DNA of 64,000 nt from JAJYKC01 sp035545735 (GTDB taxonomy: Bacteria; Acidobacteriota; Terriglobia; Bryobacterales; Bryobacteraceae), in assembly GCA_035545735.1 (NCBI GenBank), contig DASZXS010000051.1, positions 68,582 to 132,581 on the forward strand. Reading direction: 5' to 3'. This document shows positions 62,559 through 64,000 of this stretch, in pieces. Within the stretch, counting starts at the first letter, position 1. Each line of letters starts with the position of its first letter. The notes beneath the pieces are model-generated. The model was not told the DNA's origin and made no database searches. It was given only the letters and a program-made list of their open reading frames with translations. The position numbers and the translations under genes are program-made.

Positions 62559-63868
62559 TGAGTCGGAGCATGCTATTGCGCCGGGCCCGGGTTGTCCTGT
62601 TTTGTTTCTCATGCCTCCTCCTGGCCGCCAGCGATTACCAGACGCTATTCGACCAGGGAGCGGCGCTCGCAGGGCAGGGAAAATACGCTGAGGCAAGGGA
62701 GAAATACAGGGCCGCGTTGGCGCTTCGTCCAGGAGCCCCGGAAGCTCTGAATAATCTCGCAGCCATGTGCTATGCGGACCGCCGCTACGAGGAAGCATGG
62801 GACGCCGCGTCCCCAATCTGGAAACTGAACCCGCAAATGACATCAGCAGCGCTGATCGCAGGCCTTTCCGCAGTGCAGACTCACCGGCCCAAGGACGCTA
62901 TCGCACCGCTGGCTCATGTGCTCGATGTCAGTCCAGGAAACCGAGACGCCCTTCTGGGACTCGCCGGCGCGCATGTTGCGCTTGGCGAGTTGAGCCAGGC
63001 GGCAAAACTCTACGAACGACGCACCGCCGAAGCGCCGGCGGACGCGACCGCGTGGTATGGACTGGCGCAGTGCCGGGAGCGCATGGCCGAGTCGGCTTCC
63101 CGGAAACTCGCGTCCATGCCTGGCGGCTCAGCCTATTCAAAAAGACTCCTGGGCGTTTTTTTGCTGGAGCGAGGCGACGACCAACTAGCGCAAGAGGCGT
63201 TTGACGGTGCCCAGAGCGCGGCACCGCCCACGATCTCCGCGGCCCAGCAGTACAATCTGGCGCGATCGCTGGCCGCTCAATCGCGGGACGCGTTTCAAAC
63301 CTTCGTCGGGCTGGCCCCGAATTCCTGGCAGGCGCATCTCTTCTTCGGCGACCTCGCTCGCCAGCGCCGCGATTTTCCCGGCGCGATCCACCACTATGAA
63401 ATCGCATCCAAGGCGGACATCTCCAACCCCGCGCCGTACCTCGGCCTTGCCACCGTGTACTGGGAAATGGGAAACTTCCAGCGAGCCGAAGAGCTTCTGC
63501 ATCAGGTGCTCCGTCTGAATCCGAACTCGCTGCAAGCAACGTTTGAATTGGGCAATATTGCGGTCCGCCTCCGCCGGGATGCTGACGCCGTTCCCTTGCT
63601 GGAAACATTTTTGCGAGCCCGGCCAAACGCGCCGGAAGCACGGGCGGACCTGGGCCGCGCCTATCTTCATCTGGGTCAATTCGATAAAGCAGCCGAACAA
63701 CTGAAAAAGGCTCTCCCCGCCGATGTCCAGGGAGACATCCACTTTCAACTGGCGTCGGCACTGCGCAAGCTGGGGCGAAATGCGGAAGCCGACGCGGCGC
63801 TCATGCAGTCGAATCAGCTTCGCGAAGCGGCGCGGCGGCGCGAACAAAAGCTTTTGGAAAATAAATAG
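62558..63868 (+). CDS. Tetratricopeptide-repeat protein, secreted
   Basis: 436 residues from the ATG at 62558, which overlaps the ADOP stop by one base (TGATG). A hydrophobic signal segment (VVLFCFSCLLLAASDY) leads into TPR units such as LFDQGAALAGQGKYAEAREKYRAALALRPGAPEALNNLA and AHLFFGDLARQRRDFPGAIHHYEIA, up to YLHLGQFDKAAEQLKKALP. It probably mediates protein contacts outside the cytoplasm. Coupled to the ADOP permease. Convergent, with zero spacing, to the next gene. Confidence 0.88.
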   Translation: MSRSMLLRRARVVLFCFSCLLLAASDYQTLFDQGAALAGQGKYAEAREKYRAALALRPGAPEALNNLAAMCYADRRYEEAWDAASPIWKLNPQMTSAALIAGLSAVQTHRPKDAIAPLAHVLDVSPGNRDALLGLAGAHVALGELSQAAKLYERRTAEAPADATAWYGLAQCRERMAESASRKLASMPGGSAYSKRLLGVFLLERGDDQLAQEAFDGAQSAAPPTISAAQQYNLARSLAAQSRDAFQTFVGLAPNSWQAHLFFGDLARQRRDFPGAIHHYEIASKADISNPAPYLGLATVYWEMGNFQRAEELLHQVLRLNPNSLQATFELGNIAVRLRRDADAVPLLETFLRARPNAPEARADLGRAYLHLGQFDKAAEQLKKALPADVQGDIHFQLASALRKLGRNAEADAALMQSNQLREAARRREQKLLENK

Positions 63869-64000
63869 TCACTTGCCACCTTTCTCCGCTCGCACCCGGC
63901 GAAAGTCCTCAAATGCGGCTTTGGTTTTGGCCTCATCGCCGCTGAGTTTATACGCCCGAAATAAGAGGTAATGATAGCTGCCGTCCGGATCTTCGGACAC
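63869..64000 (-). CDS. C-terminal end of a TPR-like protein (truncated by window edge)
   Basis: The last 43 codons and stop of a minus-strand gene. The text GSYHYLLFRAYKLSGDEAKTKAAFEDFRRVRAEK is a typical terminal helical repeat of tetratricopeptide proteins in this group. The stop lies directly against the stop of the plus-strand TPR gene. The rest is outside the window. Confidence 0.7.
   Translation of the reverse strand: MSEDPDGSYHYLLFRAYKLSGDEAKTKAAFEDFRRVRAEKGGK

Overview
The window looks like chromosomal DNA from an acidobacterium of the Solibacter/Bryobacter group (Bryobacterales). The evidence is a set of family signatures. There are three large TonB-dependent receptors with an N-terminal carboxypeptidase-regulatory domain (Oar-like). 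One sedolisin protease ends in the C-terminal domain typical of Solibacter secreted proteins. There is an ADOP-type FtsX permease, plus an S51 peptidase-like protein, a UPF0182 protein and a DUF1844 protein. The DNA is GC-rich, genes are tightly packed, and several converge with their stop codons touching. I saw no rRNA, tRNA, CRISPR array, insertion sequence or phage gene.

Layout. 1-6 kb: a truncated TonB receptor, an amidohydrolase and a second TonB receptor. 6-11.3 kb: MarC, a secreted S51 peptidase-like protein with an FAD oxidoreductase, then an SDR with threonine dehydrogenase (tdh). 11.3-18.6 kb: a sedolisin, a GH36-like lipoprotein, a PfkB kinase and a VOC protein. 18.6-26.7 kb: a third TonB receptor, hrcA, a CotA-like multicopper oxidase and a phospholipase C-like phosphoesterase. 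26.9-32.7 kb: menaquinone genes mqnA-mqnC (futalosine route), an outer-membrane barrel, an M3 oligopeptidase and an unknown lipoprotein. 32.7-35.6 kb: a [2Fe-2S] ferredoxin divergent from a 706-residue radical SAM enzyme that resembles tetraether/membrane-spanning-lipid synthases, closed by a strong terminator. 35.6-41.7 kb: a minus-strand pyrimidine operon pyrR-pyrB-pyrC continuing into UPF0182 and a cupin-like protein. 42.2-49.1 kb: a membrane LuxR-type regulator and a three-gene heavy-metal-type RND efflux operon of visibly lower GC. 49.2-51.6 kb: class III aminotransferase, methyltransferase and yraN. 51.5-56.6 kb: a compact minus-strand run mazG - GNAT - menC-like - MFS - SDR - small protein. 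56.7-59.9 kb: an operon DUF1844 - MBL hydrolase - ribF - lacD. 60-64 kb: ADOP permease, a TPR protein and the end of another TPR-like gene.

The most interesting part is the radical SAM enzyme with its divergent ferredoxin. Bacteria of this group make membrane-spanning (iso-diabolic/branched tetraether) lipids, and this enzyme has the cysteine layout I expect of the family that couples lipid tails. A second point is that the menC-like gene sits in a genome that uses the futalosine menaquinone route and is fused by overlap to a GNAT gene, which suggests an N-acyl/N-succinyl amino acid racemase rather than menaquinone synthesis. All calls come from reading the sequence; no database search was run.
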